Notes under the pieces: generated by a model
The model's database searches: none
Seen by the model: only the letters and a program-made list of their open reading frames with translations
What the model was told of the DNA's origin: nothing
Assembly (NCBI GenBank): GCA_963756545.1
Contig: CAVWNY010000008.1
Location: 248,001-312,000, forward strand
Length of the DNA stretch: 64,000 nt
Direction: 5' to 3'
Source: DATFDN01 sp963756545
GTDB taxonomy: Bacteria > Pseudomonadota > Alphaproteobacteria > Acetobacterales > Acetobacteraceae
Made by a program: the position numbers and the translations under genes
Shown: positions 34,936 through 43,711 of the stretch, in pieces
Numbering within the stretch: the stretch's first letter is position 1
Layout: each line of letters begins with the position of its first letter

Positions 34936-37746
34936 CTACACCGAGAACACCTTCATCACCTCATCCCCCAGGTGATTGATCACCTTCACCGCGATCCTAC
35001 CGGATTTCGGCCGAGGGAACGGGCGCGAGGTGTCGCCGTAGAGGGTGGCCCAGGCGTCCGGGTCGATCTCCGCCCGCAAGGTGGTCTTCAGCGCCTTGTA
35101 GGGGTCGTTCGCGCCGAGGAAGTAGGCGTGGCGGACGAAGAAGCTTTCCTCGTTGTAGTCAGTGTCGATCATCCATAGCGCGATGGTGTCGGTGGTGTCG
35201 GAGGAGACCTTGCCCTCTTGCGGGCGGAACACGTCCACGCCTTTGACCTGGACCTTGATCCGGCCCTCTCCGGCGTCGGCGATCTCGATGTCCGGCTCGC
35301 CGAAGATCACGAACAGGTTGCCGCTGCCGGTGTTCTTCAACTGGTCGGCCATGTGCAGGTCGGGGTTCATCCGCGCCTTCAGCACCGGGATGCGCCCGAG
35401 CTTGTCGAACTCGGCGGAGTGGGCGTCGAAGTTGAAGGCGCAGGCGATGAGCACGTCGAAGCCGGCATCCGCCGCCTCGCGCGCGGCCGCGACCAGGTCG
35501 GGGCGGGCGACCGTTCCGAATTCGGGGCCGATGAAGATGCCGGCGCGGCGTTCCTTGTCGCCCTCCATGTAGCGGCCTTCCGCGCAGATATACCCGCCCG
35601 GCCAGCCGGTGAGCGCGGTGAAGGTGATGCGGTCTTGCTTGTGCGCCTGCTGCACGCCGGCTGTGCGCAGGTTGTCCAGCACGATCTGAGCGAAGTCGGC
35701 TTCCTCCGTTTCACGCTCCGCGCTGGCGCGCCCGCCTTGGGCGGCATCCGCGGTGTCCACCAGTTCGTCGTCCTGATCCACCGCCAGCACGCGATGCGGT
35801 GAGAGGCTTTCGACGGTGAACGGCCCGGCGACGCGGATGCGGCCGGGGTCGGTATAGGGCTTATCGTAGAGGTATTCCGGCTCCGCCTTGGTGGCGATAG
35901 AGGCGTCGATCTCCTGCTGGCGGCGGATGCGCAACTGCCACCATTCGGCGTGCAGCGCCTGCGCCTCCGTGGACCACGCGGGATCGCCCTCGCGCGGGAC
36001 TTCCCATTCCTGCCAGGACTGCTTGAGCGCGGCGTTAAGCTGCGCATGGAGCTGTCCCAGGGTCGGCTGGTATTTCTCCCAGATCACGTCGACCTCGGCG
36101 TTGTTGGCGATCGCCTTGAGCGTGACGTGCGGCACGCGCTTATAGACGAAGCCCTGGCGGATGTCGCAGTGCGTTGGCGTTTGCTTCGGCGGCGTGCGGG
36201 TGATCTCGGCTTCCTTGCGCTGGCCCTCGGGCGAGTCGGCGAGCAGGTAATAGGGATAGCGCGCGCCCATGATGCGGGCGCGGGCGAGTGCCAAGGCAAC
36301 TCGGGAAGTATCGATAGTGATCCAGCGGCGGCCCCATTGCTCGGCGACATACGCCGTGGTACCGGAGCCGCAGGTGGGATCGAGCACAAGGTCGCCGGGG
36401 TCGCTCGCCATGAGGATACAACGCTCAACCACATCGGTTGTAGTTTGAACTACATAGACCTTCGGGTCTCCGAACCCACCCGCGCGGACATCGTCCCAGT
36501 AATTTGTGATGCGCACGATTGGATAGTCATCCGAGTACATCCTATAGCGAAGGTAATTACCCACCACGCAAAGGCGGCTTGCTTTGTCGAGCCGGTCTAA
36601 TCCCCCTTTTGTCGTTCGCCAGAAATATCCCCGAAGAGGATCAAGGTCCCTTCCCTGGAAGGAGTATCTAAAGTTTGTTGTCTGTCCGCCGCTGTCGGAG
36701 TAGATGCTGGAGGGCATGAACCGATGATGGTTCGTTGGAATAGCTGAGGGCTGACGCAGCTCTTCTTTGGACAGGCGGCGATATCCACATCGGTCCAGGG
36801 AGGCCATATTGTACTGCTCTTCGATAGTCTGCTCCGAGCGAAAGCGGTATGCAGGCCGAACTTTTGACGCCTCTCGATCGCGTGCGTACCAAAGAATGTA
36901 ATCGCCCGATGGATCCAGGAACTGACTGCCTTTGCCCGTGGTCTTCAGGAAGAAGATAAGCGCGGCAAAGTTCTCTTCTCCGAAAACCTCATCCATCACC
37001 GCCCGCACGCGATGCACGTTTTCATCGCCGATTTGCACAAAAATCGACCCGCGCTTGCACAGCAGATCGCGCGCCACCGTCAGCCGATCCCGCAGATATG
37101 TCAGATACGAGTGAATCCCGTCCCGCCACGTATCGCGGAACGCCTTCACCTGCTCCGGCTCGCGCGTGATGTGGTCCTTGTTGCCGTCCTTCACGTCGCG
37201 CGAGGTAGTGGACCACTGAAAATTGGAGTTGAACTTGATCCCGTAGGGCGGGTCCAGATAGATGCACTGCACCTGCCCGCGCAGCCCCTCGCGCTCGGCG
37301 AGGCTCGCCATCACGGAAAGGCTGTCGCCCAGAATCATCCGGTTCGACCAGTTGGCGTCGTGCTGGTAGAACTCGGTCGCGGCTTCCTTGTCCCGCAGCC
37401 CGTTAAAGTCGGCGAACAGGTCCGGCCCCTGTGGCGCCGCTTCGGCCGCGCGCGTCGTGCTCTGCCGGATCAGGTCGTCGATCAGCGCCTTCGGATGCAC
37501 CTTCTCCTGGATGTAGAGCGGCGGCGCCTGCACGATCAGGTCGGACCAGTCCTGTTCGTCCTTGCCGCGCCAGACAAGCTGCGGATCGAGGTCGCGGTTG
37601 CGCCGCTCATACGCCAACCGGATGGGGGATTTGTCCTCCTCCCGCATCACCGGCTCCAACTCAGCGGTCGGGATGTTCCGCCGCTTCGCCTGCCGGTGCT
37701 TCAGCGTGGCGACTTCAATTCCGTTCTTGGGCATGCGTGCGCTCAT
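34936..37746 (-). CDS. Type III-like DNA methyltransferase (Mod)
   Basis: About 936 residues from ATG 37746 (the frame is open further upstream through palindromic repeats, so I reject the longer start). Motif IV DPPYGIKF is near residue 163 and motif I DPTCGSGTT near 453, the beta-class order of N6-adenine/N4-cytosine enzymes. The segment between them, roughly 36400-36960, is the target recognition region and is visibly lower in GC than both flanks. The ~380-residue C-terminal part (ICAEGRYMEGDKERRAGIFI and on) is unusually long. It works with the upstream Res. Confidence 0.88.
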   Translation of the reverse strand: MSARMPKNGIEVATLKHRQAKRRNIPTAELEPVMREEDKSPIRLAYERRNRDLDPQLVWRGKDEQDWSDLIVQAPPLYIQEKVHPKALIDDLIRQSTTRAAEAAPQGPDLFADFNGLRDKEAATEFYQHDANWSNRMILGDSLSVMASLAEREGLRGQVQCIYLDPPYGIKFNSNFQWSTTSRDVKDGNKDHITREPEQVKAFRDTWRDGIHSYLTYLRDRLTVARDLLCKRGSIFVQIGDENVHRVRAVMDEVFGEENFAALIFFLKTTGKGSQFLDPSGDYILWYARDREASKVRPAYRFRSEQTIEEQYNMASLDRCGYRRLSKEELRQPSAIPTNHHRFMPSSIYSDSGGQTTNFRYSFQGRDLDPLRGYFWRTTKGGLDRLDKASRLCVVGNYLRYRMYSDDYPIVRITNYWDDVRAGGFGDPKVYVVQTTTDVVERCILMASDPGDLVLDPTCGSGTTAYVAEQWGRRWITIDTSRVALALARARIMGARYPYYLLADSPEGQRKEAEITRTPPKQTPTHCDIRQGFVYKRVPHVTLKAIANNAEVDVIWEKYQPTLGQLHAQLNAALKQSWQEWEVPREGDPAWSTEAQALHAEWWQLRIRRQQEIDASIATKAEPEYLYDKPYTDPGRIRVAGPFTVESLSPHRVLAVDQDDELVDTADAAQGGRASAERETEEADFAQIVLDNLRTAGVQQAHKQDRITFTALTGWPGGYICAEGRYMEGDKERRAGIFIGPEFGTVARPDLVAAAREAADAGFDVLIACAFNFDAHSAEFDKLGRIPVLKARMNPDLHMADQLKNTGSGNLFVIFGEPDIEIADAGEGRIKVQVKGVDVFRPQEGKVSSDTTDTIALWMIDTDYNEESFFVRHAYFLGANDPYKALKTTLRAEIDPDAWATLYGDTSRPFPRPKSGRIAVKVINHLGDEVMKVFSV

Positions 37747-37760
37747 CGTTATCGCATCAC

Positions 37761-37882
37761 CGTCATGCTCGCGTATGCGAGCATCCACGGCTTCGGCGGC
37801 GGGCAGAAAAGTCGTGGATGGTCGGCCTTCGCCGACCATGACGGTGGTGGCTCGTCATGCTCGCGGATGCGAGCATCAACGA
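37761..37882. repeat. Three alternating REP-like palindromes
   Basis: The stem-loops are ATGCTCGC-GTAT-GCGAGCAT (37765-37784), ATGGTCGGC-CTTC-GCCGACCAT (37818-37839) and ATGCTCGC-GGAT-GCGAGCAT (37857-37876). Outer and inner flanks read CGTC...CCACG in alternating orientation, the layout of BIME clusters. They fill the gap between the DUF2283 gene and Mod, the only sizeable gap in the operon, and could act on mRNA stability or polarity. Confidence 0.75.
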
Positions 37883-38091
37883 CTTTCGTCGGGTGGGAGT
37901 GGCAGGGCGATCGTCTCCAAGGTCGTCAGGTCGAAGCGCCGGGATGCGTGGTCGATGTCGAAGCCGACCACCTCTCCGGCCGAATCCAAATTGACGTTCA
38001 GCCCGTCCGCCACCTTCCCTACTTCCGCGCCGGGTTGCGGCTTCAGCTCGATGTAGAGGCTATCGGTCTCGGGATAGTAGTGCAGCTTCAT
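37876..38091 (-). CDS. DUF2283 family small protein
   Basis: A 71-residue protein (start ATG 38091, MKLHYYPETDSLYIELKPQP ... DGLNVNLDSAGEVVGFDIDH). The YxxETDSLYIEL start and the VVGFDIDHAS block are the DUF2283 signature. It begins about 6 bp after the Res stop, so it is translated with Res. DUF2283 proteins are often found beside type III-like restriction genes; their role is unknown. Its 3' end runs into a palindromic repeat. Confidence 0.8.
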   Translation of the reverse strand: MKLHYYPETDSLYIELKPQPGAEVGKVADGLNVNLDSAGEVVGFDIDHASRRFDLTTLETIALPLPPDESR

Positions 38092-38097
38092 GATGCA

Positions 38098-41000
38098 TCA
38101 CGCTGCGGCGGCGGTGGCGAGCAGGCCCGCGATCAACCTGTCGAACCCCGCCTCGATCTCATAGACTGCAGTGAACTCGGCGAAGGCCCAGCGGCCGAAC
38201 TTGCCCAGGTTGTTCACGCCGGGCACCCAATATGCCCGCATCGTGTTCGCCTTGTCCTTGGCGTTCTCGCCGCGATAGCCCTTGATCTCCACAATCAGGT
38301 TCAGGGGATCAGGCCCGCCGTCGTCCACCTGCACGATGAAGTCGGGCAAGTAGCGCCGCGTCACGGAGCCGGCGCGATACGGCACCTCGAAGCCGAGGTT
38401 CTGGTTCTTCACGTAGGCGAGCACGCGCGGATGCGCCTCCGCCACTCGGCAGAACTCCGCCTCCCAATCGCTGTCGCAGACCACGTAGTTGACGTGGCAG
38501 CGGCGAGGGTCGGTGGTCCAGGTCGTCTTGGAGGTGGTGAAGTTGACGAAATCGGTCGCGCCGGTCGGGTTGTACGGATCGAGGATCGCTTTCACCGGCC
38601 GATCCCCCGCCAGGCCTTCGGTGATCGCCGCCCGGATGCGCTCGCAAGCGACGTCCGCCAGTTCGAGGTACAGAAGCTGCGCCTCCTTGGCCTCGCCGGT
38701 GCAGCGGAGATAGCCGCCTTCCAGCCATTGCCGCGTGATGCGCTTGAGCTGGCCGAACAAATGGAGCTTCGGCTCCTCGCCGGGATCGCGGAACTTCCGA
38801 TAGAGCAAATGCTTGGCGAGGTGGAACAGCACGGTTGATCGGCGGACGTCGTCCAGGTGCTCCAAATTCAGGTCCACACCTTCGCCGATGATCCCCTCGT
38901 TCCGCGTCTTGGTGGCGCCGACCAGGTCCGGCGTCAGCTCCAGCACCGAATCCGGGTTGAACTTGGCGGTGAGGCGATCGGAGGGCAGCTCGATCCGGTA
39001 GCCTTCCACCCGTGGAAAGGTGATCCGCAGCGCGGCGCGATCCTTCATCGCCTGGACATGCACCGTCTCCAGCGGCTTGGCGGGTGCCACCACGACGGGC
39101 TTCGCGGCGAAGTCGAACGGGATGCCGAGGATGTCGGCATACTCGACGTTGAACAGCCCACTCTCGTTCAGGTCATAGGATTGCCGGCGCAATGCCCGGC
39201 CGACCACCTGCTCGCACAGAAGCTGGGTGCCGAAGGCGCGCACGCCGAGGACGTGCGTCACGGTGTTGGCGTCCCAACCTTCGGTCAGCATCGAGACCGA
39301 GACCACGCAGCGCACCTGCTCGCCCAGGCGGCCCGGCTTGCCGACCGTGTTCATCACCTCGCGCAGCAAATCCTGGTCGGACAGGCTGTCGGCGGCCCGC
39401 AGGTCGCGCGTGCGCTCGACGATCTCGCGGCGGAACTGCTCGATCTCGTCGGCCGCCATCTTGCGGAATTCGGGGTCGAGCGCATCGCCGGATTCAAGCT
39501 GGGTGCTGTCGATCAGCAGCGTGTTGGGGCGGGCGAGGCGGTTTCCATAGGCATCGTAGTTGCGGAACAGGTCCAGCCGGCCATTCTCGAAGGTGGTCTT
39601 GCCGTCTTCCGTTTCGCGGTGGAAGCCGGAGATGTAGTCATAGACGAGCTTCGATGTGGCGGTGTTGTTGCACACCACAATGAAGACCGGCGGCGCCCGC
39701 ACGCCCTCGTTCGCCCAAAGCTCGAACGTCTTCTCGTAATGGCCGTACAGTGCATCCAGTGCCGTGAGCAGCGGCACGGGTAGATCAAGCGGGTCGAGGG
39801 CGCCGGACTTGCCGCGCCCCTTCTTCGGCATGTCCCGCCTTATGTGCTCCCACAGGTTGCGGAACATCGGCATGTCGTCGCCGGGGATGTTGTTCGCCAC
39901 CGGCACGCGCGGCAGCTTGACGATGCCGCACTCGATCGCGTCCATCAGCGAGAAGTCGCTGACCGTCCAGGGGAACAGCGTCCCCTCGGCGTAGCCCGAT
40001 CCGCGCAGGAAAAACGGCGTCGCCGAGAGATCGTATACCGCGCGCAAGCCGAGCTTGCGGTTCACAGCCTCCAGCCCGGAGATCCACAGGCGGGCCGCCT
40101 CGTTGTTTGCCGCGGCCTCCTTCCGGTCATCGCCCTTCAGGGTCTCGTCGTCGTCCTTGGCCTTTGCGCGGTAGCAGTGGTGCGCCTCGTCGTTCAGAAC
40201 GACGATGTTCTTGAGGCCCATCAGGTCGGGCATGACACGCTGAAGCATCTGCCCCTCGGACTCCAGCGTCTCCAAGGCGGGACCATGCCCCGTCAGCAGG
40301 GAACGGCTGGTCTTTGACAGCTCCACGCGCTCGCGCAGCTTGAACGCGTGATAGTTCGTCAGCCTGATCTTGGCCCGGTCGATGTCGCCGAGCATGTCGT
40401 TGGGCACCAGTTCGCGATGGCGGTAGTAGCTTTCTGGATCGTTCGGGTTGAGAACGCGAAGCCGGTCGCGGATGGTGACGCCGGGGCAGACGATCAGGAA
40501 ACCGCGCGAGAACATGCGGCTGTTCGGATGGCGCACCGAGTTGACGGTTTGCCAGGCAATCAGCATCGCCATCACGGTCGTCTTGCCGGCGCCTGTGGCG
40601 AGCTTCAGGGCCAGACGCAGCAGCTCCGGGTTGGCGGCCTCGTTGGACCCGCGGATGTGGTCCCAGAACTTCGCGCCACGCGCACCGAGCTTGGGCGCCA
40701 CCTCGGTCAGCCAGATGGTCGTCTCGATCGCCTCGACCTGGCAGAAGAACGGGCGGACGCCTTGGAACCGATGATGCCGCCAGTGCTGGAGCAGCCGCGC
40801 GGTTTCCGGTGTGACCAGCCACTGATCCGGGTTGGGGAGGCTGCGCCACGCTTCGACGTACTGCCGAATCTCATTGATGATCGGGGTGGGGTTGTATTCC
40901 TGCTCGACGCTGGACAGGTCGTCCGCGCCGCCCAGCACGAATTCGCTTTGCCCCTTGCCGGAGCGCCGCTTCTTGGGCTTCGGAACCGGGGTGATGAGTT

Positions 41001-41124
41001 CGGAGCGGCGCCGGGTCTCGAGCAGGGCGTTGGTCGGCTGACCGTCCGGATCCAGTTCCCAATGGCAGCCCGGATACTCGTATGGCGAGTTGACGATCGG
41101 GCGCTCGAAGAACAGATCGCTCAT
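38098..41124 (-). CDS. Type III-like restriction enzyme subunit (Res), helicase-nuclease
   Basis: A 1008-residue SF2 translocase-nuclease. Motifs in order: LATGAGKT near 175 (Walker A), VVLNDEAHHCY near 310 (DEAH box), DLSATPFF near 363, VSVSMLTEGWDANTVTHVLG and CEQVVGRALRR (helicase C domain). A C-terminal PD-(D/E)XK nuclease follows: YLPDFIVQV near 925 and LIVEIKGYRG near 942. It is the first gene of the co-directional set and would cut DNA after two-site recognition with Mod. Family members of this length form a distinct Res branch. Confidence 0.9.
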   Translation of the reverse strand: MSDLFFERPIVNSPYEYPGCHWELDPDGQPTNALLETRRRSELITPVPKPKKRRSGKGQSEFVLGGADDLSSVEQEYNPTPIINEIRQYVEAWRSLPNPDQWLVTPETARLLQHWRHHRFQGVRPFFCQVEAIETTIWLTEVAPKLGARGAKFWDHIRGSNEAANPELLRLALKLATGAGKTTVMAMLIAWQTVNSVRHPNSRMFSRGFLIVCPGVTIRDRLRVLNPNDPESYYRHRELVPNDMLGDIDRAKIRLTNYHAFKLRERVELSKTSRSLLTGHGPALETLESEGQMLQRVMPDLMGLKNIVVLNDEAHHCYRAKAKDDDETLKGDDRKEAAANNEAARLWISGLEAVNRKLGLRAVYDLSATPFFLRGSGYAEGTLFPWTVSDFSLMDAIECGIVKLPRVPVANNIPGDDMPMFRNLWEHIRRDMPKKGRGKSGALDPLDLPVPLLTALDALYGHYEKTFELWANEGVRAPPVFIVVCNNTATSKLVYDYISGFHRETEDGKTTFENGRLDLFRNYDAYGNRLARPNTLLIDSTQLESGDALDPEFRKMAADEIEQFRREIVERTRDLRAADSLSDQDLLREVMNTVGKPGRLGEQVRCVVSVSMLTEGWDANTVTHVLGVRAFGTQLLCEQVVGRALRRQSYDLNESGLFNVEYADILGIPFDFAAKPVVVAPAKPLETVHVQAMKDRAALRITFPRVEGYRIELPSDRLTAKFNPDSVLELTPDLVGATKTRNEGIIGEGVDLNLEHLDDVRRSTVLFHLAKHLLYRKFRDPGEEPKLHLFGQLKRITRQWLEGGYLRCTGEAKEAQLLYLELADVACERIRAAITEGLAGDRPVKAILDPYNPTGATDFVNFTTSKTTWTTDPRRCHVNYVVCDSDWEAEFCRVAEAHPRVLAYVKNQNLGFEVPYRAGSVTRRYLPDFIVQVDDGGPDPLNLIVEIKGYRGENAKDKANTMRAYWVPGVNNLGKFGRWAFAEFTAVYEIEAGFDRLIAGLLATAAAA

Positions 41125-41279
41125 GGGCGGCAGGCGTCCGTTCCGATACGGGATGCAGGGCGCAACCGGCGTCCCAAGCGGCTGTAGTCCGTCCGTTTCA
41201 CGCTGCGATTTTCCTCCCCAGGGGGAACCCTAGAGGGAACGAGCCGGAATGCAAAACGATGTGGCGAGTCGGCAACCGG

Positions 41280-41951
41280 TCAGGCAGCCTCGTCCAGCAG
41301 CTCCGGCCCATCGTTCCGCACGTTGTTGGCCGCACGGCTCACAGGCCAGAGGCGCAGGACATCGTCGGCGGCCGGGCGCAGAAGGGATGTCGCGTCGCCT
41401 TCCATCTCGCCCAGCCACACCGGCCAGTCCGGCTCTTCCACGATCACCGGCATCCGGCTGTGGATCGGGGCCATGAGCGGGTTGGCCTCGGTGGTGATGA
41501 CGGCGAAGCTGCGGACCACCTCCCCACCTTCGCCGCGCCAGCCCTCCCATATGCCGGCCAGCGCCAGCGGCTTTCCGTCCTGGCGGGCGATCGCGAAGGG
41601 CTGCTTTATTTTCTGGCCGGCGATCGGACGCCATTCGAAGAACGCGCCCGCCGGCACCAGGCAGCGGCGCCGGGCGAAGGCATCCCGGAACATCCCGGAG
41701 GCCGCGACCGTCTCCGCCTTGGCGTTGATCGGCCGCCGGGCCTGCTTCGGATCCTTGGTCCAGTAGGGCAGGAGCCCCCAATTCAGCAGATCGAGATGCC
41801 GCTGCCCGCTCTCGGGGTGCCGGCGCACCACCATCGCGTCACGCGTCGGCGCGAGATTCCAGGTGGGCGCCACGTTCGGCAGCGGGTTCACCGTGCGGAA
41901 CAGGGCCGCGATGGCTTCGGGCGGAAGGTAGGAGGCGAAGCGGCCGCACAT
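41280..41951 (-). CDS. SOS response-associated peptidase (SRAP, YedK/HMCES family)
   Basis: A 223-residue SRAP protein. Catalytic residues align with the family: Cys2 (MCGRF), Asn76 (INAKAET), Glu106 (FFEW) and His164 (IHSRMP). It forms a thiazolidine link to abasic sites in single-stranded DNA and shields them from error-prone repair. It lies upstream of the restriction operon on the same strand but separated by 155 bp. A LexA-type direct repeat lies 150 bp upstream of its start. Removal of Met1 is required for activity in this family. Confidence 0.93.
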   Translation of the reverse strand: MCGRFASYLPPEAIAALFRTVNPLPNVAPTWNLAPTRDAMVVRRHPESGQRHLDLLNWGLLPYWTKDPKQARRPINAKAETVAASGMFRDAFARRRCLVPAGAFFEWRPIAGQKIKQPFAIARQDGKPLALAGIWEGWRGEGGEVVRSFAVITTEANPLMAPIHSRMPVIVEEPDWPVWLGEMEGDATSLLRPAADDVLRLWPVSRAANNVRNDGPELLDEAA

Positions 41952-42100
41952 GCACGCTCAGGTGGGCCCAACACCCCGGATGGGCCAGCGGTGGCGGCTC
42001 TTGTGCGGTCCGCGGGCCGCCCTTTCCGGGCCGAGTAGCAGGCCCGGGGTTCGACACCACGTGGACGTAGAATACGACCATTCCATTGCGAGAAGCGACC

Positions 42101-42115
42101 GAACATCAGCGGAAC
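42101..42115. promoter_or_regulatory. Putative LexA/SOS box (GAAC-N7-GAAC)
   Basis: GAAC ATCAGCG GAAC is an exact match to the direct-repeat SOS operator used by LexA in alphaproteobacteria. It lies 150 bp upstream of the SRAP start on the strand that reads into that gene. The distance is long for an operator, so the promoter would have to be well upstream of the start codon. Confidence 0.5.
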
Positions 42116-42261
42116 CCCGTGTCAGGCTCGTGTCACGCTCGCGCCTCACCCAGGTGGTGTTCCGGTCTTGTTCATGCAACGTTCTACGCAGGATTTCTGA
42201 CGCCAAGCCCCCGGCAGGGCGGAATTTCCTGCAATAACAATAAGGGGTTGGTTCAGAAAAG

Positions 42262-42311
42262 ATGGCGGACCCGAGGCGACTCGAACGCCTGACCTTCGCC
42301 TTCGGAGGGCG
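42262..42311 (-). tRNA. 3' fragment of tRNA-Arg(CCG), likely attachment-site copy
   Basis: Read on the minus strand it gives an anticodon stem-loop CGCC-CTCCGAA-GGCG (anticodon CCG), a variable loop, T-arm AGGCG-TTCGAGT-CGCCT, acceptor 3' strand CGGGTCC, discriminator G and CCA. The 5' acceptor partner GGACCCG, D-arm and 5' anticodon side are absent upstream, so this is only the 3' ~50 nt. Partial 3' tRNA copies are left when tyrosine-recombinase elements insert into tRNA genes. No full copy was found in the window. Confidence 0.75.
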
Positions 42312-42449
42312 ATTTCGGGGGGTTGCGGCTGTTACCTTGGCTTTGTCCTGGATTGCAACGGGCGGCCTGCCGCTGCGGTTTTGGGTTGCCGACCATCGCC
42401 CATGTTTGTTAGGAATTGCGCCTATCTGCTACCTATGTGTTACCTGGTA

Positions 42450-43711
42450 CACCGCTTCCGAGGAGCAACTCATATCGCGGTCGTGGCTTCGTTGATGCCG
42501 TAGGTCCAGCGATGGATGACCGGTGCGCGGTTGATGTCGTTGATGGCGGCCATGATGCGGTCCTTCAGTTCCTGCTGGGACGCGGCGCGGATATGGCGCA
42601 AGACGGAGCGGGCCAGCTTGGAGAAGAAGCCCTCGATCAGGTTGAGCCAGGAGCCGTGCTTGGGCGTGAAGACGAAGTTGAACCGACCCGCGCGCTGCGT
42701 GGCGAGCCAGGCCCGGGTCGCCTTGGAGATGTGGGCGGAGTGGTTGTCCAGGATCAGTCGGATCGCCGTGTCGCCGGGATAGGCGGCATCAAGTTGCTTG
42801 AGGAAGGCGATGAACTCCACCGAGCGGTGCCGCTTCTCGACCCGCGCATGCACCTTCCCGGTCAGCAGGTCGATGCCCGCCAGCAGCGACAATGTGCCGT
42901 GGCGGACATATTCATGGTCGCGCGCCAGGCACGCATGCTCGCCCGGCTGCGGCGGCAGATCGGCGGCGGTGGTGCCGAGCGCCTGGATGCCGGGCTTCTC
43001 GTCATAGGAGATCACGGCGAGCATCTCCCCACTACCGTCCGTTGCCGCACGCCGCATCTCGACTTCACGATAGACGCAGAGCACGTCGGCCTTCTTTTGC
43101 TCGAACTCCGGGTCACGCCGTTCAAGGTAGTAGCGGACCTTGTGCGGCTTGATGTCGCTCGCGGCCAGCAGCTTGCAGACCGTGCCTTGCGCCAGCTTGG
43201 CGAGGCAGGCGTGCCCGGCGGCCGGACCATGGTCGCGCACGTGGCTCGCCAGCAGCCGCGTGGTCCACAGCTCATGCGGATAACCCGACTCCCCCGGCTT
43301 GCGGCAAGCCAAGTTGATCAGCCAAGCTTTGGCCTCCGACGTGATCACCGGCTCCCGCCCGGGACGCGGACTGTCGTCGAGCGCCGCCATGACGCCCAGC
43401 CACCGCGCCCGGTCCAGGCACCGCTCGACCGTCTGATGCGTCACGCCGACCGCGCGCCCGACTGCGTAGAACGACGGCGTGTCGCGGTAGGCGAGCAGCA
43501 TCCGAGCCCGGTCTACCCGGCTCGCCGCCTCCTTGCGTGAGCGCGCAATTGACTGCAATCGCGCCAGCTCGTCCGCTGAGACGGCCAGCTCGACCTCGCG
43601 TCGCCGTGCTGCCATGATCCGACACCCGGAAACCAGTTGTACCGGAACCCGTACAGAATGCGCCATGACCGAGGGAACCCCAGCAATACGGCTGGGTCCA
43701 AGGAATCGATG
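42450..43711 (-). mobile_element. IS630-family insertion sequence
   Basis: About 1.26 kb between two TA dinucleotides (42448-42449 and 43712-43713), the usual IS630 target duplication. Imperfect terminal repeats CACCGCTTCCGAGGA and CATCGATTCCTTGGA (reverse complement of the right end) match at 11 of 15 positions. It contains one transposase gene on the minus strand. Exact ends are inferred from the TA rule. Confidence 0.7.
42470..43615 (-). CDS. IS630-family transposase
   Basis: About 381 residues from ATG 43615 (MAARRREVELAVSADELARL); an upstream start at 43666 is possible. N-terminal HTH domains (FYAVGRAVGVTHQTVERCLD) precede a DDE catalytic core: ISYDEKPGIQ (first Asp), RLILDNHSAHIS (second Asp) and FTPKHGSWLNLIEGFFSKL (Glu). 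The frame is complete, so the element may still be active. It cuts and pastes at TA. Confidence 0.9.
   Translation of the reverse strand: MAARRREVELAVSADELARLQSIARSRKEAASRVDRARMLLAYRDTPSFYAVGRAVGVTHQTVERCLDRARWLGVMAALDDSPRPGREPVITSEAKAWLINLACRKPGESGYPHELWTTRLLASHVRDHGPAAGHACLAKLAQGTVCKLLAASDIKPHKVRYYLERRDPEFEQKKADVLCVYREVEMRRAATDGSGEMLAVISYDEKPGIQALGTTAADLPPQPGEHACLARDHEYVRHGTLSLLAGIDLLTGKVHARVEKRHRSVEFIAFLKQLDAAYPGDTAIRLILDNHSAHISKATRAWLATQRAGRFNFVFTPKHGSWLNLIEGFFSKLARSVLRHIRAASQQELKDRIMAAINDINRAPVIHRWTYGINEATTAI

Larger units (their letters stand above)
41952..42449. other. Gene-free stretch between SRAP and IS630
   Basis: About 500 bp without a supported gene. It holds the LexA-type repeat (42101-42115), the 3' fragment of a tRNA-Arg gene (42262-42311) and one arm of a 15-bp inverted repeat (42421-42435). 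A short minus frame from 42106 begins MFGRFSQ, resembling the SRAP start, but lacks the rest of the family. Confidence 0.6.

Noticed and set aside
41225..41240. GAAC-N8-GAAC between SRAP and Res genes as a second SOS box
   Set aside because: The spacer is 8 bases, while the LexA operator in this group needs 7; it is also partly a simple palindrome (CCCTAGAGGG).
42262..42420. Complete tRNA gene
   Set aside because: The upstream minus-strand sequence lacks the 5' acceptor strand and D-arm, so only the 3' part is present.
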